In this document: positions 55,943 to 64,000 of the stretch, one piece after another
Numbering within the stretch: position 1 is the first letter of the stretch
How the letters are laid out: every line of letters begins with the position of its first letter
Assembly: GCF_000317065.1 (NCBI RefSeq)
Contig: NC_019701.1
Span: 2,013,001 to 2,077,000, forward strand
Direction of reading: 5' to 3'
DNA from: Pseudanabaena sp. PCC 7367
GTDB taxonomy: Bacteria > Cyanobacteriota > Cyanobacteriia > Pseudanabaenales > Pseudanabaenaceae
Length of the DNA stretch: 64,000 nucleotides
Translations under genes and position numbers: made by a program
The notes under the pieces: generated by a model
Told to the model about the DNA's origin: nothing
The model's input: only the letters and a program-made list of their open reading frames with translations
The model's database searches: none

Positions 55943-57121
55943 ATGAGATCCTCTAGACGTAGATTCCTGAAAAACTCGATCTATGCAGCTTCTGCCTTTG
56001 CAACAGGGACTACTGTTTCTTCCTGCGGTTTGTTTAGTGCAGGGCCACCTAACGATCCTGGGACGAATAATCCGAATCCTAATAATCCGAACGTTTCACC
56101 AACTAGTGAACCTGTTAATAATTCGAGCGATCGCACCCTCTATCTCTATGGCTGGGCTAATTATGTCACCGATCCAGATTTGTTTCGGGAATTTACCAAA
56201 GAAACTGGGATCGCTGTCAAGGGTGAATCGTTTGATTCCAATGAGGTAATGCTGGCGCGATTGCAAGCTTCTGGGGACAGTGCTCAATATGGGATTATTT
56301 ATCCCAGTGACTATATGGTGACCCAGATGATCGATCTTGATCTGCTCACCGAGCTGGATAAAGACAAGTTAAGCAACCTTGAAAACCTGGATCAGGCATT
56401 CTTAGACCCTTCCTATGATCCAGGTAGCGCCTATAGCTTACCCGTGAGCTTAGGGACAACGGGCTTAGCCTACAACAGCGCTGCGATTATCGAAGAAATT
56501 GGCTCAGAGCCAGAAGACTGGCAGTTTATGTGGGAGCACATTGACAGACTGCGATTGACATTGCTGAATGATCCCCGTGAAGTGATGGGAATGGCGCTAC
56601 ACACGCTGAATTATTCCTATAACTCAGATAATGGAGATGAGCTGCAGGCTGCCTTTGAGCGATTGCAAGACCTCAAGCCAGCGGTTTCTAAGTTTGATAC
56701 CTATGCCTGGGCAGAGCCATTGATGGCTGGTGATTATTTAATCAGCATGGCCTATTCCGGTGATGGCTTGAATGCGGTGCGCCAAAACCCTGATATTAAA
56801 TATATCTTGCCTGCTAGCGGCACTTCGATCTGGACTGATGCGGTGGTAATCCCGAAAACTGCACCCGACCCAGAGGCTGCCTATGCCTGGATTGATTTTA
56901 TTATGCAACCGGAGATCGCGGCGCGGATGAGCGAAGAGAGTAGCTATGGCACTGCTAATAAAGCGGCTCTGCCCAAGATCAAGGAAGAATTAAAGGATAT
57001 CCCAGCCTGGTTGCCCAGTGCCGAAATTTTGGCCAAGAGCGATCGCCTGGTTAAATTGCCCGATGAAGTTCTGCAAGTTTATGAAGGATATTGGACTCGT
57101 CTTACTACTGGCCTGGGCTAG
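55943..57121 (+). CDS. potD: Spermidine/putrescine-binding lipoprotein
   Basis: This 392-residue periplasmic binding protein resembles PotD/PotF. The N-terminus MRSSRRRFLKNS holds a twin-arginine-like start and a signal peptide ending at Cys in VSSCGLF, so it is probably a lipoprotein. A Gly/Asn/Pro-rich linker precedes the mature domain, which opens LYLYGWANYVTDPDLFREF. YGIIYPSDYMVTQMI and LPASGTSIWTDAVVIPKTAP are typical polyamine-binding blocks. It works with PotA and two permeases that are not found in this window. Confidence 0.9.
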   Translation: MRSSRRRFLKNSIYAASAFATGTTVSSCGLFSAGPPNDPGTNNPNPNNPNVSPTSEPVNNSSDRTLYLYGWANYVTDPDLFREFTKETGIAVKGESFDSNEVMLARLQASGDSAQYGIIYPSDYMVTQMIDLDLLTELDKDKLSNLENLDQAFLDPSYDPGSAYSLPVSLGTTGLAYNSAAIIEEIGSEPEDWQFMWEHIDRLRLTLLNDPREVMGMALHTLNYSYNSDNGDELQAAFERLQDLKPAVSKFDTYAWAEPLMAGDYLISMAYSGDGLNAVRQNPDIKYILPASGTSIWTDAVVIPKTAPDPEAAYAWIDFIMQPEIAARMSEESSYGTANKAALPKIKEELKDIPAWLPSAEILAKSDRLVKLPDEVLQVYEGYWTRLTTGLG

Positions 57122-58031
57122 CTAGTTTGGTAAAGCTGAGTTATTGAAGATTGAACTTGGCAAACTTGGCAAACTTAGCATCAGCGATCGCCAGCTATAG
57201 TGCTATCAGTGGGTAAGCTCTAAGCATTTATACTGGATTTATCACTATTAGCTTACTGTCGGCTCTAATTTTTCCCTGGAATTTGACTGGTTTTTGCTAT
57301 AACATCTAGATTAGGTTGTTCAGTAAATTTGATTGGCATTACTGAGCAGGAGCTATCTCGATCGCAAAAATCAATAACTGCGGACTTGTGCCAACTGTCA
57401 CCAGACTATGCTCTTTTTGTGGCAATCATGTCACTAATTAAATCTGTTAGCCATTTAAATCCAGGTCATCACCTTAATTTACAACTGGTTGAGTTGAGTT
57501 TGAGGTTGTTGATGTAGGCAAGGACTCCTGAGTAGATCATCGGATATCGGATCGACAACCTGGATCGATTTTGCCATAGCAATCGAACCTGTTGGATCTA
57601 CTATTGGATCTACTAAAAGTTAGTGAAACTAGTGATCAAAATCAACTTAAGCTGGTAATTTGCAAAATTGAATAACTATTGAATAGCTAAAATATGCTCA
57701 GGTACAAAGAGTCAAGCAGAATCAATCTTGTCGCAATCGCAGCAACATGGCGATCGTATTAACATCTAAGTTAAAGATTGAGTCTAAGTTAAAGACTGAG
57801 CCCGATCACTGACGAACCCGACTAATTGCATCATTACTAAAATTAGCGTTGTTGGCCTAGCATTAACTTTGATTGCACCGAATATTGACGAATATTGATC
57901 TAAAAAATCCAACTCAAGCTTCAACCAGTTACTTTACTTGCGGCCGGTGATGCTACCAAAATTTACGGCCACAGGTGACTGCCAAAAGACAAAACCGTTA
58001 TCTGATCAAGAACACAACAAGTAATCTAAAT
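57122..58031. other. Intergenic region before gmd
   Basis: About 910 bp. Short frames exist (for example 57329-57517 with a TTG start) but none is convincing. A doubled TTGGATCTACTA lies at about 57593-57616. The promoter of the GDP-fucose operon must lie here. Confidence 0.5.
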
Positions 58032-59105
58032 ATGAGCGCACAGAAAAAGGCATTGCTTACGGGTGTTACCGGACAAGATGGGTCATATCTTTCGGAGCTG
58101 CTGCTAGAAAAGGGCTACGAAGTACATGGCATCATCAGACGTACATCAACCTTTAATACCGATCGGATCAATCATATCTATCAAGATCCTCATCTAAGCG
58201 ACACTAAGCTATTTTTGCACTATGGCGATCTCACCGACGGTACGACCCTGCGCAAGATCATTGAACAGGTGGAACCAGATGAGATCTACAACCTGGGCGC
58301 ACAATCCCATGTGCGGGTGAGTTTTGATGCACCTGAGTTCACGGTGGATACGGTGGGTATGGGCACGTTGCGATTGCTCGAAGCCCTGCGCGATTTCCAG
58401 CAGCGCACTGGCCAGGAAGTGAGGTATTACCAGGCTGGCTCATCGGAAATGTTTGGCCTGGTGCAAGCAGTTCCGCAAACGGAAACCACACCTTTCTATC
58501 CCCGCAGCCCCTATGCCTGTGCTAAGGTCTATGCCCATTGGCAAACGGTTAACTACCGCGAGTCCTATGATCTGTTTGCCTGTAATGGGATTTTGTTCAA
58601 CCATGAAAGTCCGCGCCGGGGTGAAACTTTTGTGACCCGCAAAATCACCAGGGCGATCGCCCGGATTGTGGCCGGCAAGCAAAAGAAACTTTATTTGGGT
58701 AATCTGGATGCCAAGCGCGATTGGGGCTATGCCAAGGACTATGTTGAGGCAATGTGGCTGATGTTGCAGCAGGAAAAGCCAGATGATTATGTGGTGGCCA
58801 CCGGCGAAACCCATTCAGTGCGAGAGTTTTTGGAAGTCGGGTTTGAGTATGTTGGCCTCAACTGGCAGGATTATGTGGAAATCGATCCGCGCTATTTCCG
58901 CCCCGCTGAAGTAGAGCTGCTGTTGGGCGATCCCACCAAAGCCAAGCAACAACTGGGTTGGGAACCTAAGGTCACCTTCCGTGATCTGGCTTGCATTATG
59001 GTTGATGCAGATATGCAAGCGTTGGGTTTACCCACGGCCAATGGCAACACCAGTAAGGATGTGGCGACTCTGCGCGAGGCCACGATCGGTAGTAGTTGGG
59101 GTTAA
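58032..59105 (+). CDS. gmd: GDP-mannose 4,6-dehydratase
   Basis: This 357-residue NADP-dependent enzyme converts GDP-mannose to GDP-4-keto-6-deoxymannose, the first step to GDP-L-fucose. Motifs: [24 protein letters not shown] split across the nucleotide-binding loop, GDLTDG, the active-site SSEMFG and the YACAK of the YxxxK pair. GETHSVREF and [16 protein letters not shown] complete the family. The frame opens at 57975, but ATG 58032 (MSAQKKALL) fits the family. It forms an operon with fcl, 19 nt downstream. Confidence 0.95.
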   Translation: MSAQKKALLTGVTGQDGSYLSELLLEKGYEVHGIIRRTSTFNTDRINHIYQDPHLSDTKLFLHYGDLTDGTTLRKIIEQVEPDEIYNLGAQSHVRVSFDAPEFTVDTVGMGTLRLLEALRDFQQRTGQEVRYYQAGSSEMFGLVQAVPQTETTPFYPRSPYACAKVYAHWQTVNYRESYDLFACNGILFNHESPRRGETFVTRKITRAIARIVAGKQKKLYLGNLDAKRDWGYAKDYVEAMWLMLQQEKPDDYVVATGETHSVREFLEVGFEYVGLNWQDYVEIDPRYFRPAEVELLLGDPTKAKQQLGWEPKVTFRDLACIMVDADMQALGLPTANGNTSKDVATLREATIGSSWG

Positions 59106-59124
59106 TTAGGGTTAATTAATAATT

Positions 59125-60072
59125 ATGACTACATCTTTGGCTAATAAACGCATTCTGGTTACTGGTGGCGCTGGCTTTTTAGGTAAGCGAGTGATCGCTA
59201 ATCTGATTGAATCTGGAGCCAGCAAGGACTTAATTTCAGTACCGCGATCGCGTGATCTAGATCTGCGCACGATGGCAAATTGCCAACAAGCTGCCAAAGA
59301 TCAAGACATTGTGATTCATTTGGCTGCCCATGTGGGTGGAATTGGCTTGAACCGCGAAAAACCAGCGGAGCTTTTCTATGACAACCTGATGATGGGCGCG
59401 CAGTTAATTCATGCTGCCTATGAAGCAGGGGTGGAAAAGTTTGTCTGTGTCGGTACAATTTGCGCCTATCCAAATTTAACCCCGGTGCCATTTAAGGAAG
59501 AAAATATCTGGGATGGCTACCCAGAGGTTACCAATGCGCCCTATGGCATCGCTAAAAAGGCTTTGTTGGTGCAATTGCAATCCTATCGCCAGCAATATGG
59601 GTTTAAGGGTGTTTACCTGCTGCCGGTGAATTTATATGGCCCTGAGGACAATTTCGATCCGCGTAGCTCCCATGTGATCCCAGCCCTGATTCGCAAAGTT
59701 TATGAGGCTCAACAACGGGGCGATCGCCAATTGCCAGTTTGGGGTGATGGCACGCCAACCCGTGAGTTTTTGTATTCCGATGATGCGGCACGGGGGATTG
59801 TGATGGGTGCGGCCAAATATGAAGAACCGGAGCCAATTAACCTGGGCACTGGCTCTGAGATTTCAATCAAAGACCTGGTCACGCTGATTTGTGAGCTGAT
59901 GGAATTTGAAGGCGAGATTGTCTGGCAAACCGACAAGCCCAATGGTCAACCCCGTCGCTGCCTCGATACCCAGAAGGCTAAGCAGGCATTTGGGTTTACC
60001 GCGCAAGTTGATTTTAAAACAGGCTTGCGCAATACGATCGATTGGTATCGCCAACATGCTGATGAGTTGTAG
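59125..60072 (+). CDS. fcl: GDP-L-fucose synthase
   Basis: This 315-residue SDR-type epimerase/reductase performs the second and third steps, giving GDP-L-fucose from the Gmd product. It has the nucleotide loop VTGGAGFLGKRV, the Ser/Cys region CVGTICAYPN, and NAPYGIAKKALLVQLQ with the catalytic Tyr and Lys. WGDGTPTREFLYSDDAARG is diagnostic. It is cotranscribed with gmd. The product would feed fucose into surface glycans or lipopolysaccharide. Confidence 0.95.
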   Translation: MTTSLANKRILVTGGAGFLGKRVIANLIESGASKDLISVPRSRDLDLRTMANCQQAAKDQDIVIHLAAHVGGIGLNREKPAELFYDNLMMGAQLIHAAYEAGVEKFVCVGTICAYPNLTPVPFKEENIWDGYPEVTNAPYGIAKKALLVQLQSYRQQYGFKGVYLLPVNLYGPEDNFDPRSSHVIPALIRKVYEAQQRGDRQLPVWGDGTPTREFLYSDDAARGIVMGAAKYEEPEPINLGTGSEISIKDLVTLICELMEFEGEIVWQTDKPNGQPRRCLDTQKAKQAFGFTAQVDFKTGLRNTIDWYRQHADEL

Positions 60073-60169
60073 TGATTGGCGATCCAGCGATTGCCTCCGC
60101 TCTAATGTAGATCAAATAATTAACCGAGCAACAGATCAACAAGTAAATCAATATGGGCTGAGATCTGGA

Positions 60170-60634
60170 TTAAGCTTCCTGTTCCAGCCCTTTTGCATTT
60201 TTATGCTCGCCTGAGTTGAAATCACCATAGGTAGCCACCAGTGGGATCATAAACATCAGCAAAAACACCACATTAAAGACAGCATTTTGCCAAAAGCCAG
60301 ACATAACCGATATGGCTGAATCGATCGCAAACCAGATTCCAATTGAACTGGCGATCGCCAACCATGACCATCTCTGTTTATGCCGAAATGCACCCACCAG
60401 AATAAATATTATTGGTATCATCCAGCCGCCGATCATAACTGCGCCCAAAATCCCATAGACGAGGAAAATATAGTCATTTGCAGCGGTGTCAAAATCAGTT
60501 GGCAACTGTGAGGAAGCAAACAACACTTGATTAAAAAATTGATGCAATAGTTCTGGTGCAAGTACCATGCCCAGGCTAAAGGCGATCGTAATGCCGCAGC
60601 TAACAACCAGCCACCACCACCAAAAAATAAACAT
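60170..60634 (-). CDS. Hypothetical membrane protein, 154 aa
   Basis: Four membrane helices are clear (about 3-25, 57-80, 85-108, 117-138), with a periplasmic loop after the first. The N-terminus FIFWWWWLVV contains four consecutive Trp, an unusual feature. The C-terminus is short and polar. The frame extends to 60670, but ATG 60634, with GGAGAG upstream, was preferred. I do not recognise the family. It follows the HEAT-like gene by 105 nt and may be in the sigA transcript. Confidence 0.7.
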   Translation of the reverse strand: MFIFWWWWLVVSCGITIAFSLGMVLAPELLHQFFNQVLFASSQLPTDFDTAANDYIFLVYGILGAVMIGGWMIPIIFILVGAFRHKQRWSWLAIASSIGIWFAIDSAISVMSGFWQNAVFNVVFLLMFMIPLVATYGDFNSGEHKNAKGLEQEA

Positions 60635-60739
60635 ACTCTCTGTTCTCTCCTGTCGATCGCATAGCCGCATTATTATTTATTGGTTCAATAGCCATGCCAT
60701 TCCAGGCTGACAAGGCAAGGCATTAGAGTTGGATTAAAC

Positions 60740-61576
60740 TCATTTCTTCTTTTTCTTGTCCTTCTTAGTTTGCTTAACTTTTTTCTGGCTCGCTTGATTT
60801 TTGCTGCCAAAACCCTTGGGTTGCGATCGATTCATTGTGCGCTCAACAAACCTGCGTATTGCGATCGCTTCTTTGGATAGCTCAAACGCCTCTGTGGCAC
60901 TAAAGCCACGCATTGGTACTTCTGATCTTTTCTTTAAACCCAGTTCAACTTGCACCTCCAGCCAATCGCCCGCAATACTTAAATCAACCGCCTTCGCCGC
61001 AAACGCTTGTTCTATGGTTTCAGCCGCCTCAACTGCCTTTAGGTCACATAAACCAGAAATTAAAAATCCATTGAAATCCGGTGTGTTTTGCGCAAAGTTT
61101 GCCAAGCATGGTTGCAATATGCCAATTAAATCACTGCGGGTTTGGGGATGTTTTTGATAAATATGTTTTACACAGTCTATTGCTGAGATCCATTTCCACT
61201 CAGATGTTGGATTTGCTAGCACATTGCCGATTTTAGGAATTGCTGATGGCCCGATCAAAGCAACTACTTGAGGGATTTCTTCGCTATACCAATCCCAATA
61301 TTCAAAGTCAAAGTGATCTGCGTCTAGGTTCAACAATGGCTCAACCGCCTCAACAGCACCAAGTTGCCCCAACGATCGCCAGGCATGAATCGGAGCCCAG
61401 CCATCCTGAAGCTCCCGATCGGTTGCCATTCTGATTAGCTCGGAACCATGATCAAGGGTTAATTGAAATAAATCAACGTAGTCAGGCCAATCTAGACTAC
61501 TGGTTTCGTTTTCATTGTCGAGTTCATAGTCCAGTAATTTGGCAACGGGCATTTCATAGTCAGACATATTGGTCAT
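60740..61576 (-). CDS. HEAT-repeat-like protein with lysine-rich tail, 278 aa
   Basis: This soluble protein contains HEAT-like helical repeats, for example HAWRSLGQLGAVEAVEPLLN and a second unit ending VVALIGPSAIPKIG. The last 35 residues are very basic (KKVKQTKKDKKKKK), which suggests nucleic-acid binding or an anionic partner. Similar proteins occur as uncharacterised single genes in other bacteria. It starts 15 nt after the sigA stop codon, so it is probably in the sigA operon. Two ATG codons (61576, 61567) are possible starts. Confidence 0.75.
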   Translation of the reverse strand: MTNMSDYEMPVAKLLDYELDNENETSSLDWPDYVDLFQLTLDHGSELIRMATDRELQDGWAPIHAWRSLGQLGAVEAVEPLLNLDADHFDFEYWDWYSEEIPQVVALIGPSAIPKIGNVLANPTSEWKWISAIDCVKHIYQKHPQTRSDLIGILQPCLANFAQNTPDFNGFLISGLCDLKAVEAAETIEQAFAAKAVDLSIAGDWLEVQVELGLKKRSEVPMRGFSATEAFELSKEAIAIRRFVERTMNRSQPKGFGSKNQASQKKVKQTKKDKKKKK

Positions 61577-61591
61577 CTATCTAACTAATCG

Positions 61592-62830
61592 CTATCGAAT
61601 ATATTCTTTTAAGACACTATTACGATTAGGATGGCGCAGCTTACGCAAAGCCTTAGCCTCAATCTGGCGAATCCGCTCGCGGGTGACGTTAAAAATCTGG
61701 CCGATCTCTTCAAGGGTCTTCATCCGGCCATCATCTAGGCCATAGCGCAGCTTCAGCACATCTCGTTCACGGGGACTGAGCGTACCCAATACATTCTCAA
61801 GATCTTCACGCAGCAAATTTTTGGCCACCTGATCATCGGGGGTTTCACCATCGGATTCAATGAAATCACCCAGACGAGAATCTTCTTCCTTGCCGATCGG
61901 CGTTTCCAACGAAATTGGCAATTGCGCCGACTTGGCAATGAACCGCAACTTCTCGATCGTCATTTCCATGCGGGTAGCAATTTCTTCTTCGGTAGGTTTG
62001 CGACCCATTTCCTGCGATAGCAGCTTGGTGGTTTTTTTGATCCGCGAGATTGTCTCATAGAGGTGAACTGGCAATCGGATCGTGCGGGATTGGTCAGCGA
62101 TCGCGCGGGTGATCGCCTGCCTGATCCACCAGGTAGCATAGGTAGAGAACTTGTAGCCCTTTTCATGATCAAACTTTTCAGCGGCACGAATCAAGCCCAG
62201 GCTGCCCTCTTGAATTAAGTCCTGGAATGACAGACCCCGATTCATATATTTCTTGGCGATCGAAACTACCAGTCGCAGGTTCGATTGCACCATTTTATCC
62301 TTGGCGCGGCGACCCTCATACAAACGGCGACGGAAGCGGGGCAGCGGCATATCTACCTTCACCGCCCAATCGGAATCGCTGACCTCTTCGGGATCATCTA
62401 AACCCATCTCATTGGCTAATTCTTCGCGCTGTTGCTCTAATTCCAACAAATCAGCGATCTTACGGGCTAGTTCAATTTCTTCGTCGGCTCTGAGGAGGCG
62501 AATCCGACCAATTTCCTGCAAATAGAGGCGAATTGAGTCTTCGGTATAATGCTTCTTCTTGGTTTGGGTAGCCCGTTTGCGGGTAGTTTTTTTAGCTGCT
62601 TTGGCTTGAGTTGCTGCTTGCTCATCGCTGATCGCATCTGCTTCTGCCTGGGCAGCCTTATCGCCATTATCAGTACTCACGGAATTATCATCCTCCTTAG
62701 CAACGTGAAGAATATTATCTCCATCATCATGAACTAGATCATTGATCTTTGCGGCTGCGGCTTGTTCAACTTTGTCATCGCCAGGAGTTATAACATCTGA
62801 GTCTGAGTAAGTGGTAATGGCTTTGCTCAT
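61592..62830 (-). CDS. sigA: RNA polymerase principal sigma factor (SigA/RpoD)
   Basis: This 412-residue group 1 sigma factor has the expected regions. The N-terminal acidic and Ala/Lys-rich region (1-85) precedes region 1.2 ([16 protein letters not shown]). Region 2 has [20 protein letters not shown] and [11 protein letters not shown]; region 4 has the helix-turn-helix [20 protein letters not shown]. It directs RNA polymerase to housekeeping promoters. The ending [15 protein letters not shown] is shared by cyanobacterial SigA proteins. A HEAT-like gene follows after 15 nt. Confidence 0.97.
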   Translation of the reverse strand: MSKAITTYSDSDVITPGDDKVEQAAAAKINDLVHDDGDNILHVAKEDDNSVSTDNGDKAAQAEADAISDEQAATQAKAAKKTTRKRATQTKKKHYTEDSIRLYLQEIGRIRLLRADEEIELARKIADLLELEQQREELANEMGLDDPEEVSDSDWAVKVDMPLPRFRRRLYEGRRAKDKMVQSNLRLVVSIAKKYMNRGLSFQDLIQEGSLGLIRAAEKFDHEKGYKFSTYATWWIRQAITRAIADQSRTIRLPVHLYETISRIKKTTKLLSQEMGRKPTEEEIATRMEMTIEKLRFIAKSAQLPISLETPIGKEEDSRLGDFIESDGETPDDQVAKNLLREDLENVLGTLSPRERDVLKLRYGLDDGRMKTLEEIGQIFNVTRERIRQIEAKALRKLRHPNRNSVLKEYIR

Positions 62831-63876
62831 GCCGGATTCCTCTAGCTTAGTAACTTCGGTTTGGACTGTTTTGATTGAATTTGAGCCGTACCTTAAAAAA
62901 GAGATTCAATTAACAGTGAATTCAACTTAAGGGCTTGGCGCATAGTTTATTTAAGCTCAGGGCTATAGCTTAAATTGTGAAAGTGACAAGGTTTAGTTTA
63001 ACTAATTTAAGCTTAACTAATTAAACTTCATTGTTATTGTAGCGACCACTCAAATATAGCAGCGATCGACTTGGTTTTGTTTTGGCTAAGGTGCTATAGA
63101 TCTGTCGATCAATATACCTGCAATATACCTACATATCTAAATTCAAAGAATTAAACAACTAATTCATCAATTTAGGATTGGGTGTAATCAAGCTACATGA
63201 TCCCATGATCTCAAGTCTAACCAATGCGTCTGGCTCCTATGTCTAGATCATGTCTAGTTCAATTCTATCTACCATATATTTGCCATCTAGTTTGATTGAT
63301 AGCTTACGTCATGCATGAACCGGTAAATATTAATCGATCGTTAATTGCCGACTAATTATGCGATTTATGCGATCGACATAATGGCTGTGCACCTTACCAG
63401 TTCAATTAGGGCAATCAATATCTTGATCGACTTGATAGAACTGATTAACCTAAAGCATCAACAATAATCAACCAGTAAAACAACTAATGCCAACTTTGGC
63501 TAACGAACCGGTGGCAATGGTGTTATAAAGCATAAACTAGCCCGGTTTGTCTATTATAGTTAGCATTTATTTTGCCCTGTTTTGCGTTGAACGTTAGCAT
63601 GCCTGATTTGGTTGCGCTCTGGTTGGAGTTTTTACTGCAGATTCAGGGCAGTTTCTGCACCAATCTTAGCCAAACTTAATTAAGTTGGAATGCCAATATG
63701 CTGATATGTTAAGTGCGGTCTTAAATATGTGCTAATTAGATTTGTGATCCTACTCTCGTATTATTCCTTGCTAGATTGTAGCTAAAAAAATACGATCGCG
63801 GTTTAGCATAACGGCGTAACAGTCGAAATTTGGCACTTATTTTAGTCTAGACTGGGTTTACTTAACTTAATTTATT
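62831..63876. other. Intergenic region between divergent sigA and the DUF2854 gene
   Basis: About 1.05 kb, AT-rich, with no recognisable gene, tRNA or rRNA. It must contain the sigA promoter(s). The doubled CAATATACCT lies at about 63109-63128. Confidence 0.5.
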
Positions 63877-64000
63877 ATGCTTGGCAAATTTTCACTGGCT
63901 TCGCTAGCCTTGGTCTTGGGCACGATCATCACAGTAATTGGCTTTGCTGCCTATGTCAGTGGTAATTCTACTTTAAATCTAATTGGGTTTTTCTATGGCA
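63877..64000 (+). CDS. DUF2854 family membrane protein (5' part only)
   Basis: Only the first 41 codons are in the window. The peptide begins MLGKFSLASLALVLGTIITV and continues to NLIGFFYG, which matches the start of cyanobacterial DUF2854 proteins with a first membrane helix. Function is unknown. The gene continues beyond the right edge. Confidence 0.7.
   Translation, partial: MLGKFSLASLALVLGTIITVIGFAAYVSGNSTLNLIGFFYG

Noticed and set aside
57329-57517. 62-codon frame before gmd
   Set aside because: TTG start, no ribosome site, partly made of repeated spacer sequence.

Overview
This window is chromosomal DNA of a cyanobacterium. The evidence is a five-gene block for the photosynthetic NDH-1 complex, a psaK gene for photosystem I, a CpcT/CpeT-type bilin lyase-like protein, a principal sigma factor of cyanobacterial type, an ArgZ/AgrE arginine dihydrolase, and very frequent GCGATCGC (HIP1) octamers on coding and non-coding DNA. 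GC content is moderate, intergenic spaces are long and AT-rich, and several genes start at TTG or GTG. A filamentous Pseudanabaena- or Leptolyngbya-like organism is a reasonable guess, but the genus cannot be fixed from sequence reading alone.

Layout. Positions 1-5293: end of a double-domain CpcT/CpeT-like gene, then ndhH-ndhA-ndhI-ndhG-ndhE on the minus strand, in the order seen in plastid genomes. 6026-10288: an unknown small protein, an HD-domain phosphohydrolase-like protein, a murG whose protein resembles the Bacillus type, and a short basic-protein gene (51 codons, minus strand) with its own terminator. 10289-11847 is a long stretch without a convincing gene. 11848-14142 encodes a Zam-like RNase II/R-family protein that lacks the catalytic aspartates. 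14376-22091 holds a BMP-family (nucleoside-type) ABC transporter: lipoprotein, permease, sensor histidine kinase, permease, double ATPase. 22181-24956: pyroglutamyl peptidase and gyrB (minus). 25495-27412: an AT-rich, overlapping RloA/RloB-like pair that looks like an acquired defence module. 27420-29525: agrE. 29821-30603: a complete IS1-family element with a perfect 8-bp target duplication. 31171-34728: MscS channel, GNAT enzyme, HAS-barrel protein and psaK. 35158-38820: circularly permuted ATP-grasp and alpha-E proteins with a small Cys-rich gene between them. 38934-40442: a TetR regulator and an SDR dehydrogenase, each preceded by the same palindromic operator. 40899-46354: GH57 branching enzyme, CPA1 antiporter and a PhyH-type dioxygenase. 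46526-53470: M1 aminopeptidase with HEAT repeats, an unknown membrane protein, a family 2 glycosyltransferase and a PilB/GspE ATPase. 54272-57121: potA and potD without permeases. 58032-60072: gmd and fcl, which make GDP-L-fucose. 60170-62830: a membrane protein and a HEAT-like protein behind sigA. 63877-64000: start of a DUF2854 gene that runs off the window.

Most of the window is ordinary core genome. The parts that deserve a second look are the RloA/RloB pair, the transporter with an embedded kinase, the catalytically degenerate Zam protein, the two-site TetR operator, the hidden small genes at 10133-10288 and (weaker) 22820-22954, the recent IS1 insertion and several short tandem repeats. 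No rRNA, tRNA or CRISPR array was found by reading.
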